From Antedon mediterranea (lineage: Eukaryota; Echinodermata; Crinoidea; Comatulida; Antedonidae), in assembly GCF_964355755.1 (NCBI RefSeq), contig NC_092675.1:10677312-10741311 (forward strand): DNA of 64,000 nucleotides. Reading direction: 5' to 3'. Made by a program: the position numbers and the translations under genes. This document shows positions 45,301 to 48,855 of this stretch, piece after piece. How positions within the stretch are numbered: position 1 is the first letter of the stretch; each line of letters starts with the position of its first letter. A model generated the notes under the pieces. The model saw only the letters and a list, made by a program, of their open reading frames with translations. It ran no database searches and was not told the origin of the DNA.

Positions 45301-48122
45301 TTAGAAGTAGGACATTGGTTGCGGCATTCAATGTGGAAATTACGTACGTGCGCATGCACGCACACATGCACGTATGTATATTTGTATGTTTGTATGTATG
45401 TAAGACAATCCAACATACCGTAGCCAATGCCGAAATTTTTTTTATTTTGTATATTTAGTTATTTAAAATGTAATTGTTGTTGTCAAAATGTTTATTAAAA
45501 ATTGTTCATTCCCTACAGAAAGCAGAATTGAGAAAAAAGACTACAGAAAAAAATGAAGCTGACAAGATGGTCGTGGATCTTGAGGCTACAGCTGTAAATC
45601 AATTGCAAAGCATGAGTGAACACATTGAGAAAGTAATAGCTTCAGCTGAAAAGAAAATTGAACAAGAAGTGTTGAAGCATAGTCAGTTAAAGCTAGTGTT
45701 GGAGGTAAGCTATACTCATATCAGTAGCTTATTTAAGAACCTTGACTTGACTTGACCACCGTCAAAGAATGATTGATTGTGCGAACACTATGACTTAGCA
45801 AGCAAGGGTAGTGTGTTTGACAACTGATCATGATATTGTAGGTTCAAATCCAATGGTTTCACAACATTAGGCGCTTTATAAATCCAGGATATTATTATTA
45901 TTATTTAAAAAAAAATCTTTTTAGATGTTAGCTGGTGAATTCTTAAATCGGACAAAAGATGCAAGAGAATTGGCTCATCAAATTAAGAAGTCTTTATGTG
46001 TCAAAGTTAAAATGGATGAATCAATGACAAAAGCTCAATCGATAGCTTCCTCAATTTTGTACCTGACAGCATCAGATGTTGAGGAATTGATGACACTAGA
46101 AGATGCTGAGGAGCATAAAAGATTGGTATTATTATATAACTATACAAATCGTATGCAAACAGTGAGATTATGAATGGTATTTGATGTGGTCAGAATTACA
46201 TGATTTAATCTTTCAAGTGCTTCATTAAAAATGAATCAAAAGTATATATGGAAAATACAAATTCATATTACTTTAAAAATTCAGGAGTAAAAATATAATC
46301 AATTTTTTTTAAAGACAAAAAAAACAAGCCAATTTATAAAAGTAATTAAGCATTTATAAATTAGAAATGTAAATTGGTACTTTTCTGCCATCATGGTATT
46401 CTGTTTTGAAGTGACACTCTACTAAACACTGCATTGGTTGGTTTTATATAACACCGAAATAAATTCCTGTCGTTTAATAGGACGATTGTGGGTCACATGG
46501 CGTGCAATAGATATAGATATTATATTTAATATATTATTAAAAACCAAATTTCACTGTTTAAACAACGTGAATCAATGTTCGTAAAACAAATAATGAATGT
46601 TTTATATTCATGTAATGGTACAAATAATGGCATGAGGTGAATAATAAAAGGTTATATTTCAACGAGGCAAAGCATTCACTATTTGTATAATATTGAATTG
46701 TGTTTTGTAATAATAATAATGTATTTTTAAATACATTAACAATTAAAATTGTTTTTAGGAGAAGGAGCTTATAAAGGAAAGAAGAAAAGATGAGGAATGG
46801 ATGAAACTATTGGAAAGTTTAATCAATTCACAGGTAAGGGTATCCCTTGTCATTTGTGGCACGGACAAGCTAAACCAGTCGCTTGTCGGTAATCCCCGAA
46901 CTGATTTACAGCCTAGAATAGGCAAAATCACATTGACTAAAAAAAAAATAAAAACAATATTTTATCGATTAAATCTAACTTTTATGTATTCTAGAATCCT
47001 ACTGTGTTGGTATATTTTTAATTTTTCAACTAAAACAAGTAAAAAATACATTTTGTAAGGCAACATGGTCAATTTTTCGCCTGTAGAATAGTCTTCGTAT
47101 GCCGCCATTTTCTGAGCGAAATCTGGCTTGTCTACTATGAATCCTCATCCTAACCAATGATAATGACTTTAGTGATATATACAAAAATATTTTCCTTAAC
47201 GACGAACGCTGTATCCGGCGCTGTGATTGGCCAATTGTGCTCACATGGCTTTAAAGCTCACGACTGAACATGCTCACAATGTCGTAGCTGTCAAAATTAC
47301 ACCTAAGTGTACAGTGGTTCGGAGGAGGAAGCAGGACACAATGCGAGAGCAGTGTATACTGAGATTTTGCATGTTACAAGAGTAATATAAAAACAAAAAT
47401 AATTTCGGACTAGAACAATAATAAAACTGTGTCGTCTTGTCCGTTGCTAGGGCGTTCATTCAGCCTCAATGTTCAGCGAGGCCACCGCGGCCCAGTAACG
47501 CGTCGATAAACTTTGAACGCACATTTCTCCGAAACATAATCCAGAGAGTTCCAACACATACATGTTTTAAATTTCACATAACTTTGTAAGTAAAAGTCAG
47601 ATTACAATGATTTTTTTTACCATTATAAAACAGATAATTAGCTGCATAATAATATATTATCTTAAAATTAAATTTTGCGACATGCGACTGATCTACTAGC
47701 TTGTCCCTGCCACATATGATCATCAGATAAACAGCGTCCAGCGAAAGCTCTGTCTACACTATCAAACTTTATGTGACAAACAAAATGTACCCATATATGG
47801 ACACGATGATGTCATATCACTACCATATTTGGGCACATCACACTTTTTGTTTGATATTGTAGAAAGAGCTTTTTAATTGTATTAATTTTTAATTTTTTTA
47901 ACACAATTTGTGTTAAAACACACAACCTTTTCCAAACAATGGCAAATTCTGAGTTTACTAGTAAACAAACAAAAGTTGTCTTTAATTAATACAACTGTTT
48001 TAAAAGAAATAAATTAAATTTATTTTCAGACACCTTTGGCACAAAAGGTCTTCCAGATGCTTATGGACAAGATCATAGAACATGATAAATTACTCTCAAA
48101 AGTTGAAAAAGAAACAACATGA
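3261..48122 (+). CDS. CNTLN: Centlein orthologue, 33 exons (5' end incomplete)
   Basis: Long coiled-coil centrosomal protein. In vertebrates centlein links C-Nap1 and CEP68 at the proximal ends of centrioles and keeps centrosomes together; the role here is by orthology. I assembled 33 exons (listed separately, numbered 1-33 within the window) by AG/GT boundaries and phase. They total 3908 bp and join without a frame break to a TGA at 48120-48122. Several blocks match human centlein as I remember it: [10 protein letters not shown] near the N-terminus, [22 protein letters not shown], the NEWEDV acidic motif, and a C-terminal SIASSIL...LTASDVEEL block. The predicted length of about 1300 residues fits the human protein (about 1400). 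The first exon in the window begins in phase 1 after a strong acceptor, so at least one upstream coding exon is missing. Introns 15 and 27 use GC donors. Most introns carry transposon debris. Confidence 0.93.
3884..3972 (+). CDS. CNTLN: CNTLN exon 2
   Basis: Encodes [20 protein letters not shown] and onward, the most diagnostic centlein block (human [15 protein letters not shown]). It ends in phase 2 (AG|GTTTAC). Confidence 0.95.
4003..6684. mobile_element. MITE of the AAGATGTATTGTCCCTT family, split by later insertions
   Basis: The left end at 4003 (AAAGATGTATTGTCCCTTTG) and right end at 6667-6684 (AAGGGACAATACATCTTT) are the inverted termini also seen in copies at 15505 and 38954. Internal MITE sequence resumes at about 4645-4735 and about 6322-6684. 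The pieces between (about 4031-4645 and about 4737-6285) look like separate insertions. The second has candidate inverted ends, TCTGGGTTTAAAATTG near 4746 and CATTTTAAACCCGGAA near 6270, and a poly-T run at 6292-6318. No coding capacity was recognised. Confidence 0.6.
7273..7357 (+). CDS. CNTLN: CNTLN exon 3
   Basis: Reads [19 protein letters not shown] within one exon, close to human KVLEILQVKD. Phase 2 in, phase 0 out; donor AAG|GTAAAA. Confidence 0.93.
7855..8340. mobile_element. MITE with about 55-bp inverted termini
   Basis: The left end 7855-7910 and right end 8285-8340 are near-perfect inverted repeats. The left reads GAATACGATAATGAAAACGG and the right carries its complement, CCGTTTTCGTTATCGTATTC. 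The element is about 486 bp, without an ORF, and lies in the intron between CNTLN exons 3 and 4, ending only 28 bp before exon 4. Confidence 0.8.
8369..8412 (+). CDS. CNTLN: CNTLN exon 4
   Basis: A 44-bp exon reading [14 protein letters not shown], with a T-rich acceptor and donor AG|GTAGGG. Phases fit both neighbours. Confidence 0.85.
8564..8657 (+). CDS. CNTLN: CNTLN exon 5
   Basis: Coiled-coil exon reading [20 protein letters not shown] and onward. Acceptor ATCAG, donor CTG|GTAGGT. Confidence 0.87.
8658..9681 (+). other. CNTLN intron 5, with palindrome
   Basis: No gene seen. It begins with a perfect 22-bp palindrome at 8719-8740 (half-site AGGTGATCTT), probably the edge of a dispersed foldback repeat. 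The rest is unrecognised AT-rich sequence. Confidence 0.5.
9682..9763 (+). CDS. CNTLN: CNTLN exon 6
   Basis: Reads [19 protein letters not shown] and onward. Acceptor TTATTACAG, donor CTG|GTAATT, ending in phase 1. Confidence 0.88.
10219..10304 (+). CDS. CNTLN: CNTLN exon 7 (two in-frame donors possible)
   Basis: Reads [19 protein letters not shown] and onward. Two phase-0 donors are possible, GAG|GTTAGA after 10292 and AAG|GTACAG after 10304, differing by four residues (VRVK). I took the longer form, and it could be alternatively spliced. Confidence 0.82.
11215..13140 (-). mobile_element. Penelope-like element, 3' part with terminal repeats
   Basis: The element runs on the minus strand. 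Its coding part (entered separately) has the end of the PLE reverse transcriptase followed by a GIY-YIG nuclease. Non-coding flanks share motifs: AACATCATCCGCCA and the CTAGGATCCAA that follows occur at both 11347 and 12999, as expected for PLE terminal repeats. About 158 bp of the left flank is itself duplicated in tandem (11269-11346 resembles 11426-11505). The 5' part, with most of the RT, is missing, so this is a truncated copy in the CNTLN intron between exons 7 and 8. Confidence 0.75.
11990..12844 (-). CDS. Penelope-like element RT tail plus GIY-YIG endonuclease
   Basis: An uninterrupted 284-residue frame; PLE sequence also continues upstream in the same frame to about 12890 ([18 protein letters not shown]). 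The first third has the SNHP...[10 protein letters not shown] motif seen after the RT of Penelope-like elements. A cysteine-rich linker ([14 protein letters not shown]) follows, then a GIY-YIG core: VVYQATV, then [17 protein letters not shown]. In the family this nuclease nicks target DNA for retrotransposition. The open frame suggests a fairly young insertion, but with most of the RT absent it is not an autonomous copy. It is a transposon gene, not a host gene. Confidence 0.8.
   Translation of the reverse strand: MKENNKPRYVHCKSNHPASIIKNIPEGINKRLSNISSNETVFNESKKPYKEALYESGYDHNLRYNPTNTSAQKNMKKTRKRNIIWFNPPYSTNVKTKIGHEFLKTVDECFPHNHELRKIFNRNTIKISYCCMPNIGSVISAHNKNVLRNDMPCDNIKQCNCRNECPLDGKCLTSGVVYQATVTTNSDDKAVTYVGLTENTFKCRYNAHNSSFCNVKYKNSTTLSQYIWKLKDDNIKYNIIWQIIKKCKVLNHIPMLTNGVIYAYKRSIISYASLKPAHLTIGTN
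13187..13720. repeat. Dispersed repeat with terminal palindrome, copy 1
   Basis: Aligns by eye for about 420-530 bp with 61552-61978 in the same orientation, sharing GACTATGACAGTGACAGTTT, ACCCATCCTCTTCCCCATCC and the end. Both end in a short inverted pair around GGTAC...GTACCATCTAGTTA. It abuts the acceptor region of CNTLN exon 8. No protein is supported. Confidence 0.65.
13773..13829 (+). CDS. CNTLN: CNTLN exon 8
   Basis: A 57-bp exon reading [19 protein letters not shown], phase 0 to 0, with acceptor TTCTTATAG and donor GAG|GTATGT. Confidence 0.88.
13990..14087 (+). CDS. CNTLN: CNTLN exon 9
   Basis: Reads [19 protein letters not shown] and onward. Acceptor TTTTTAAG, donor AAG|GTAAAT, ending in phase 2. 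Confidence 0.87.
14140..14412 (+). mobile_element. tRNA-derived SINE, family 2, copy 1
   Basis: It has a tRNA-like head with an A-box-like stretch (TGGCCTGGTGGTTACGATGC) and a B-box-like GGTTCAGGTCC. An internal ACTCCACTCCC and an AAATAA-type tail follow. It shares head and body with 55270-55462. It lies in the intron between exons 9 and 10. Confidence 0.72.
14644..14753 (+). CDS. CNTLN: CNTLN exon 10
   Basis: Contains [18 protein letters not shown], almost identical to human centlein QQAELIQQLQVLNMDTQ. Phase 2 in, phase 1 out. Confidence 0.95.
15304..15356 (+). CDS. CNTLN: CNTLN exon 11
   Basis: Reads [18 protein letters not shown], aligning with human NQEDVHTAESISYQK. Acceptor TTTACAG, donor AAG|GTATTT. 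Confidence 0.93.
15505..15961. mobile_element. MITE of the AAGATGTATTGTCCCTT family, complete copy
   Basis: The left terminus AAGATTTATTGTCCCTTTGA and right terminus AAGGGACAATACATCTTT are inverted. The body contains ATTTCGAAAAAAGGTGGGTC and CTACTCTGTATGCATAATCA, shared with copies at 4003 and 38954. The flanks suggest TA or TTA target sites. No ORF. Confidence 0.82.
15974..16649. repeat. Tandem array, 7 copies of a 94-98 bp unit
   Basis: Units start with TGTAACCCAATG at 15974, 16071, 16168, 16266, 16364, 16458 and 16552, giving periods of 97, 97, 98, 98, 94 and 94. Each contains CAGGTGCTCTCCTCC (or a variant), a GGGGGATCCT block and GGGCAGGGTCACTCATGT. It is clearly more GC-rich than its surroundings. 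It starts 12 bp after the preceding MITE. Confidence 0.93.
16680..17290. repeat. Dispersed CpG-rich repeat, copy 1
   Basis: Contains GCGTACGCGTGTTTAAAATT, alternating GCGC motifs and TACGAGCACGTCAAA at 17221. The same ordered motifs recur at 31780-32230 (TACGAGCACGTCAAA at 32161). No coding capacity was recognised. Confidence 0.6.
17880..19490 (+). mobile_element. Degenerate non-LTR retrotransposon (CR1/Jockey-like RT)
   Basis: Frameshifted RT pieces appear in the right order. [14 protein letters not shown] is at about 18007, an [19 protein letters not shown]-like block at about 18460-18520, and [14 protein letters not shown] (the RT active site region) at about 18545. [20 protein letters not shown] is at about 18700. 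A C-terminal GAKIWNEID...NNFKR block at about 19285-19350 closes it. Many stops show it is dead. It lies in the intron between CNTLN exons 11 and 12. Confidence 0.8.
20249..20725 (+). CDS. CNTLN: CNTLN exon 12, large exon with coding minisatellite
   Basis: A 477-bp exon in frame 0. It opens [19 protein letters not shown], which continues the human YQKLYNEL alignment from exon 11. An acceptor (TTTCACAG) sits exactly before the ATG, so that ATG is internal. Residues about 38-91 of the exon are six 9-residue repeats (TQVxSTAxx). A proline- and arginine-rich linker follows ([11 protein letters not shown]), where the human protein also has a non-coiled Ser/Pro-rich linker. Donor ATG|GTAAAG. Confidence 0.9.
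20360..20521 (+). repeat. 27-bp coding minisatellite in CNTLN exon 12
   Basis: Six tandem 27-bp units encode TQV(D/G)STA(T/S/P)(G/K/N). Alternate units are more alike (a 54-bp higher-order period: ATG, ASK, ATG, ASK, APG, ASN). The period is a multiple of three, so copy-number change would keep the frame. Confidence 0.93.
21187..21288 (+). CDS. CNTLN: CNTLN exon 13
   Basis: Reads [19 protein letters not shown] and onward; coiled coil. Acceptor CTGTCCAG, donor AAG|GTAATG, phase 0. Confidence 0.88.
22200..24340 (-). mobile_element. Non-LTR retrotransposon with endonuclease and RT, broken ORF
   Basis: Minus strand. An AP-type endonuclease domain lies at about 24311-23826, with [27 protein letters not shown] and [14 protein letters not shown] follows in other frames: [20 protein letters not shown] at about 23110, [16 protein letters not shown] at about 22680, [13 protein letters not shown] at about 22590 and [17 protein letters not shown] at about 22380. 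The pattern resembles the Rex1/Babar-type LINEs of marine animals, but the clade is a guess. Frameshifts between blocks make it a pseudogene copy. It lies in the intron between CNTLN exons 13 and 14. Confidence 0.85.
24341..25516 (+). other. CNTLN intron 13, 3' part, nothing recognised
   Basis: No exon, repeat family or coding similarity was recognised between the LINE and exon 14. Confidence 0.4.
25517..25635 (+). CDS. CNTLN: CNTLN exon 14
   Basis: Reads [19 protein letters not shown] then [13 protein letters not shown], aligning with human NDELRDAHEKRKERLQMLQ. It ends in phase 2 at GAATT|GTAAGT. Confidence 0.94.
25767..25892 (+). CDS. CNTLN: CNTLN exon 15 (GC donor)
   Basis: Contains [19 protein letters not shown], close to human SDAVWNELAYFKRENQEL. 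The exon must end at GAAAG for the next exon to read on as [12 protein letters not shown]. The intron then starts GCAAGA, a GC-AG intron. No GT donor in the neighbourhood preserves the alignment. Confidence 0.9.
26313..26454. mobile_element. Short MITE (CTACACTATCAAACT family), copy 1
   Basis: The left end TCTACATTATCAAACTATTT and right end AGTTTGATAGTGTAGATGGA are inverted. The body carries the CCAAATATGGTAGTAATATG motif shared with copies at 47743 and 53765. Intronic. Confidence 0.75.
26704..26804 (+). CDS. CNTLN: CNTLN exon 16
   Basis: Reads [19 protein letters not shown] then [13 protein letters not shown]; human has LEEELDELKV...IQELNRCVAERR. Phase 2 in, phase 1 out, donor A|GTGAGT. Confidence 0.93.
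26933..27018 (+). CDS. CNTLN: CNTLN exon 17
   Basis: Reads [19 protein letters not shown] and onward; coiled coil. Acceptor TTTTCATAG, donor AAG|GTAAAG. Confidence 0.9.
27317..27405 (+). CDS. CNTLN: CNTLN exon 18
   Basis: Reads [19 protein letters not shown] and onward. Acceptor TTTTTTCTACAG, donor AAG|GTAACA, ending in phase 2. Confidence 0.9.
27420..27511. mobile_element. Short MITE (CTACACTATCAAACT family), copy 2, left-truncated
   Basis: Only the right half is clear: GGACATGATGATGTCATATC, then AGTTTGATAGTGTAGATAGA at the end. It lies between CNTLN exons 18 and 19. Confidence 0.65.
27679..27850 (+). CDS. CNTLN: CNTLN exon 19
   Basis: A strongly basic coiled-coil exon containing [17 protein letters not shown]. 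It aligns with the region before HHTVLNHSI in human. Donor CAG|GTAATG, phase 0. Confidence 0.9.
28075..28238. mobile_element. Fragment of the AAGATGTATTGTCCCTT MITE family
   Basis: Ends in GGGGACAATACATCTTTAAA at 28224-28243 and shares TTGATTAAAAC and ATTCAAAGTCTTTTTT with 6776-6812. The left terminus is missing. Confidence 0.55.
28645..28736 (+). CDS. CNTLN: CNTLN exon 20, source of the 66-bp minisatellite
   Basis: Reads [19 protein letters not shown] then [11 protein letters not shown]. Human has HHTVLNHSIKVMSNVFENL then DGWEDVSESSSDSE, so this acidic WEDV motif is conserved. It ends in phase 2 (GATAG|GTAAGA). Its last 32 bases, 28705-28736, are the first part of the first copy of the tandem unit that fills the following intron. 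Confidence 0.95.
28705..31602 (+). repeat. 66-bp minisatellite, array A, about 44 units
   Basis: The unit starts GATAACGAATGGGAAGATGT, continues with GCAGTCTGATAG (or GCATT/GCTGT variants), then GTAAGACAGCAGCTCTATCA and TGTTTTGTTTTTAT, 66 bp in all. The first unit straddles the exon 20/intron 20 boundary. Every unit therefore repeats the exon end and the GTAAG splice donor. Total 2898 bp. Early units are more varied (some 63-65 bp) and later units are near identical, as expected if the right part expanded recently. Confidence 0.97.
31603..32372. repeat. 770-bp interruption of the minisatellite
   Basis: Both edges carry the same motif: TATAGTTCACTATGTCGGTC then (GTCT)n/(GTCG)n then CCGGTATCACTATGC, at about 31620-31697 and about 32264-32333. 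The left edge has GTCGCGTGGAAGCGAC and the right has GCACGCGAC. The middle (about 31780-32230) is a second copy of the CpG-rich repeat at 16680-17290. I read it as a transposable repeat or composite inserted within the array. Confidence 0.75.
32373..33426 (+). repeat. 66-bp minisatellite, array B, about 16 units
   Basis: Continuation of array A after the interruption, with the same unit. Units with GATAGGTAAG (intact donor) alternate with units with GATATGTAAG (donor changed to AT|GT). It ends about 48 bp before the acceptor of exon 21. Confidence 0.96.
33475..33592 (+). CDS. CNTLN: CNTLN exon 21
   Basis: Completes the exon 20 Ser codon (AG|T) and reads [19 protein letters not shown] and onward into a Ser/Arg-rich stretch ending SPKSPRE. 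Acceptor TTTTATTATTCAG, donor GAG|GTAACC. Confidence 0.92.
33593..34300 (+). other. CNTLN intron 21, nothing recognised
   Basis: A plain AT-rich intron. A short direct repeat (GTACATTATTG, then GCACATTAT) lies at 34140-34170. Confidence 0.4.
34301..34403 (+). CDS. CNTLN: CNTLN exon 22
   Basis: Reads [19 protein letters not shown] and onward to ATQTER. Phase 0 in, phase 1 out (GAG|GTATAC). Confidence 0.88.
34804..34914 (+). CDS. CNTLN: CNTLN exon 23 (two in-frame donors possible)
   Basis: Reads [19 protein letters not shown] and onward. Donors at GAAG|GTAGCA (after 34884) and TCAT|GTAAGA (after 34914) both leave phase 1. The longer form adds ten Ser/Thr-rich residues and has the better donor. 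Confidence 0.83.
35226..35380 (+). CDS. CNTLN: CNTLN exon 24
   Basis: Reads [19 protein letters not shown] then [12 protein letters not shown], matching human RERIISLQQQ at its end. Acceptor CCTTTCAG, donor CAG|GTAAAG. Confidence 0.92.
35485..35690. repeat. Dispersed repeat (CCAAAGGCGATTTACTG family), copy 1
   Basis: AATAAATCCAAAGGC...TTTACTG and the following TGGAGATACAAAA recur at 52379-52500 (same orientation) and inverted at 61374-61440. Nothing coding. Confidence 0.6.
35852..35983 (+). CDS. CNTLN: CNTLN exon 25
   Basis: Reads [19 protein letters not shown] and onward to [13 protein letters not shown]; human has SDQRFQTSRQTIK. Phase 0. Confidence 0.94.
36315..36461 (+). CDS. CNTLN: CNTLN exon 26
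   Basis: Reads [19 protein letters not shown] and onward to [10 protein letters not shown]-rich acceptor TTTTTTCTCCAG, donor AAG|GTATCT. Confidence 0.92.
36854..36951 (+). CDS. CNTLN: CNTLN exon 27 (GC donor)
   Basis: Reads [19 protein letters not shown] then TLQD; human has NVKTLKFELLAKEEHIKE. The frame joins exon 28 only if the exon ends GATAG before GCAAGT, a consensus GC donor. Using the nearby GT would put a stop (GAT TAG) at the start of exon 28. Confidence 0.92.
36963..37588. mobile_element. 626-bp TIR element with 9-bp target duplication
   Basis: The left end GGGTGTCTAGAAAACTCAGA and right end TCTGAGTTTTCTAGACACCC are perfect inverted repeats. Both sides are flanked by AAGTTACAG (36954-36962 and 37589-37597). 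A 9-bp duplication points to a MULE- or hAT-like transposase acting in trans. The body has repeated AACTCGTACC motifs at about 37276-37346 and no ORF. The left duplication begins at the third base of the intron after exon 27. Confidence 0.92.
37991..38099 (+). CDS. CNTLN: CNTLN exon 28
   Basis: Reads [19 protein letters not shown] and onward; human has RDITMKRHLIEDLKFRQKV. Phase 2 in, phase 0 out, donor CTG|GTAAGT. Confidence 0.95.
38291..38440 (-). repeat. BEL/Pao 3' LTR, truncated
   Basis: About 150 bp nearly identical to 44191-44340 (shared TTTAATTGCGACAACAATTA, GTAGCTGGCTGACGAGCAGT). On its upstream side it is fused directly to pol sequence, so the rest of this LTR and the 3' half of pol were lost together. 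Confidence 0.85.
38954..39489. mobile_element. MITE of the AAGATGTATTGTCCCTT family, complete copy inside BEL/Pao
   Basis: Left terminus TAAAGATGTATTGTCCCTTG; right terminus CAAAGGGACAATACATCTTT. The body matches the 15505 copy in inverse orientation (CATACAGAGTAGCCAAAC, GAAGTATCATAATAG reversed). TA-type flanks. No ORF. Confidence 0.85.
39500..40490 (-). mobile_element. LINE fragment (RT plus C-terminal tail)
   Basis: On the minus strand, a degraded [20 protein letters not shown] is followed by [19 protein letters not shown] (RT active-site region with the double Asp lost) at about 40300. The C-terminal tail [20 protein letters not shown] and [13 protein letters not shown] is at about 39800-39610. 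It is inserted within BEL/Pao and is not functional. Confidence 0.8.
40495..41197 (+). mobile_element. CR1/L2-like LINE, 3' end
   Basis: The C-terminal RT tail on the plus strand reads [47 protein letters not shown], then [20 protein letters not shown] and [11 protein letters not shown] 3' UTR follows, ending CGCTGTATAAATCTTATTAT. A standard 5'-truncated insertion, next to another LINE in opposite orientation, both within BEL/Pao. Confidence 0.87.
43320..43617 (+). mobile_element. tRNA-derived SINE, family 1, inserted in BEL/Pao gag
   Basis: The head TTGGACTACTGATCGTGAGA with a B box GGTTCGAATCC looks tRNA-derived. The body has AGGCAAGATACTTTACTAAT and the tail ends in (ATT)n. It is flanked by TAGTCT at 43314-43319 and 43618-43623. 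Removing it rejoins the gag coding sequence (...LEFET to [19 protein letters not shown]). Confidence 0.88.
44191..44586 (-). repeat. BEL/Pao 5' LTR
   Basis: Minus-strand sequence from a TGTAACTGCAG start at 44586 to the GTTGTCGCAATTAAA end shared with 38291. The gag ATG follows after about 25 bp. The start is less certain than the inner end, because the other LTR lacks this part. Confidence 0.65.
44640..44672. repeat. (GTATT)n simple repeat
   Basis: Tandem TATTGTATTG units next to the BEL/Pao 5' LTR, 190 bp upstream of exon 29. Confidence 0.7.
44863..45018 (+). CDS. CNTLN: CNTLN exon 29
   Basis: Reads [19 protein letters not shown] then [17 protein letters not shown]; human has SLKQRLNVAVKEKSQYE. 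Acceptor TTGTCCACAG, donor TTT|GTAAGT. Confidence 0.96.
45519..45704 (+). CDS. CNTLN: CNTLN exon 30
   Basis: Reads [19 protein letters not shown] then [20 protein letters not shown]. Human has ETAASKQLQELALQSEQVLEGA. Phase 0 both sides. Confidence 0.95.
45750..45906 (+). mobile_element. SINE family 1, partial copy
   Basis: B-box-like GGTTCAAATCC at 45841 and the tail GCGCTTTATAAATCCAGGAT then (ATT)n, as in 54480-54740. The head is diverged. It lies just before CNTLN exon 31. Confidence 0.65.
45925..46125 (+). CDS. CNTLN: CNTLN exon 31
   Basis: Reads [19 protein letters not shown] then [18 protein letters not shown]. Human has LAASILNISRSDLEEILDTED, the conserved C-terminal block. It ends [10 protein letters not shown] before GTATTA. 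Confidence 0.96.
46759..46833 (+). CDS. CNTLN: CNTLN exon 32
   Basis: Reads [19 protein letters not shown] then SLINSQ; human has DAENDKEWMLYIQKLLEGQ. Phase 0 both sides. Confidence 0.94.
46834..48029 (+). other. CNTLN intron 32
   Basis: Contains one short MITE (47743-47873). The remainder, including a somewhat GC-richer stretch near 47440-47520, shows no gene I can support. Confidence 0.4.
47743..47873. mobile_element. Short MITE (CTACACTATCAAACT family), best copy
   Basis: 131 bp with inverted ends AAAGCTCTGTCTACACTATC and GATATTGTAGAAAGAGCTTT. The body is itself palindrome-like (GATGATGTCATATC, ATATGGACAC/CCATATTTGG). No ORF. Confidence 0.82.
48030..48122 (+). CDS. CNTLN: CNTLN last exon (33)
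   Basis: Reads [19 protein letters not shown], then ends KVEKETT and TGA. Acceptor TTATTTTCAG. In human the frame also ends soon after the WMLYIQKLLEGQ block. Confidence 0.9.
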   Translation, partial: TPLAQKVFQMLMDKIIEHDKLLSKVEKETT

Positions 48123-48144
48123 ACATGGAATACAGTGTATTTTA

Positions 48145-48847
48145 GGGTGCAAGTCAAGTCGGCCCCACGTCAACTCGGCCCCAAGTCAACTCGGCCTCAA
48201 GTCAACTCGGCCAAGAACTAATCGGTCAACTCGGCCACAATAAAGTATGGGACGCAAAAAGTGCTTAATATTATTATGATTCTTACTATCGACGCTTTAA
48301 AAAAAATGAAGAAATAAAAAATATAATATAATTAAATAATATCATATGAATAGAAGTACCCGCGTGTTACAAAAACACGTGCAGGTACCGCATTTTAATA
48401 AATCGAAGATAGAGACCTATACATTTCACCATTTGGCCATAGAAAAAATGATCGTAGGCGCGGCCTAGGCTACATCGTTTTTGTCTATGATTTGCGTTTT
48501 TAAAAAAGGGGATCCCCGGTCAGCGAAAACATGTAGCAGTTGTAGATATCGAAAAAGCTGCCAAACGCGCAGGGAGGCTCAGCTACGAATTGTTTTCAAT
48601 TGTGCAATTTGAAATTTTATTAACGTAAATAAAGGAAAGTTGGTGAAATCATTCCTCTTTTTTTTTGCTAAATATATTATTGTCTAAATATTAATATTCA
48701 TTAAAAGTCAGAATTATTCATAGTTAAACAATTGTGAAGAAACATTATTTTATCAATCCCCTTCATTTGCGTTCCATACTTTAACGGGGCCGAGTTGACC
48801 GATTATTTTTTGGCCGAGTTGACTTGGGGCCGACTTGGATCGAAATC
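48145..48847. mobile_element. 703-bp hAT-like non-autonomous element in the CNTLN 3' UTR
   Basis: Perfect 8-bp duplications GTATTTTA flank it (48137-48144 and 48848-48855). The ends are inverted over about 100 bp: left AAGTCGGCCCCACGTCAACT, right ending in GGGGCCGACTTGG. They are built of repeated GTCAACTCGGCC motifs and both include AAAGTATGG(G/A)ACGCAAA. No ORF. It starts 22 bp after the stop codon of CNTLN. Confidence 0.9.
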
Positions 48848-48855
48848 GTATTTTA

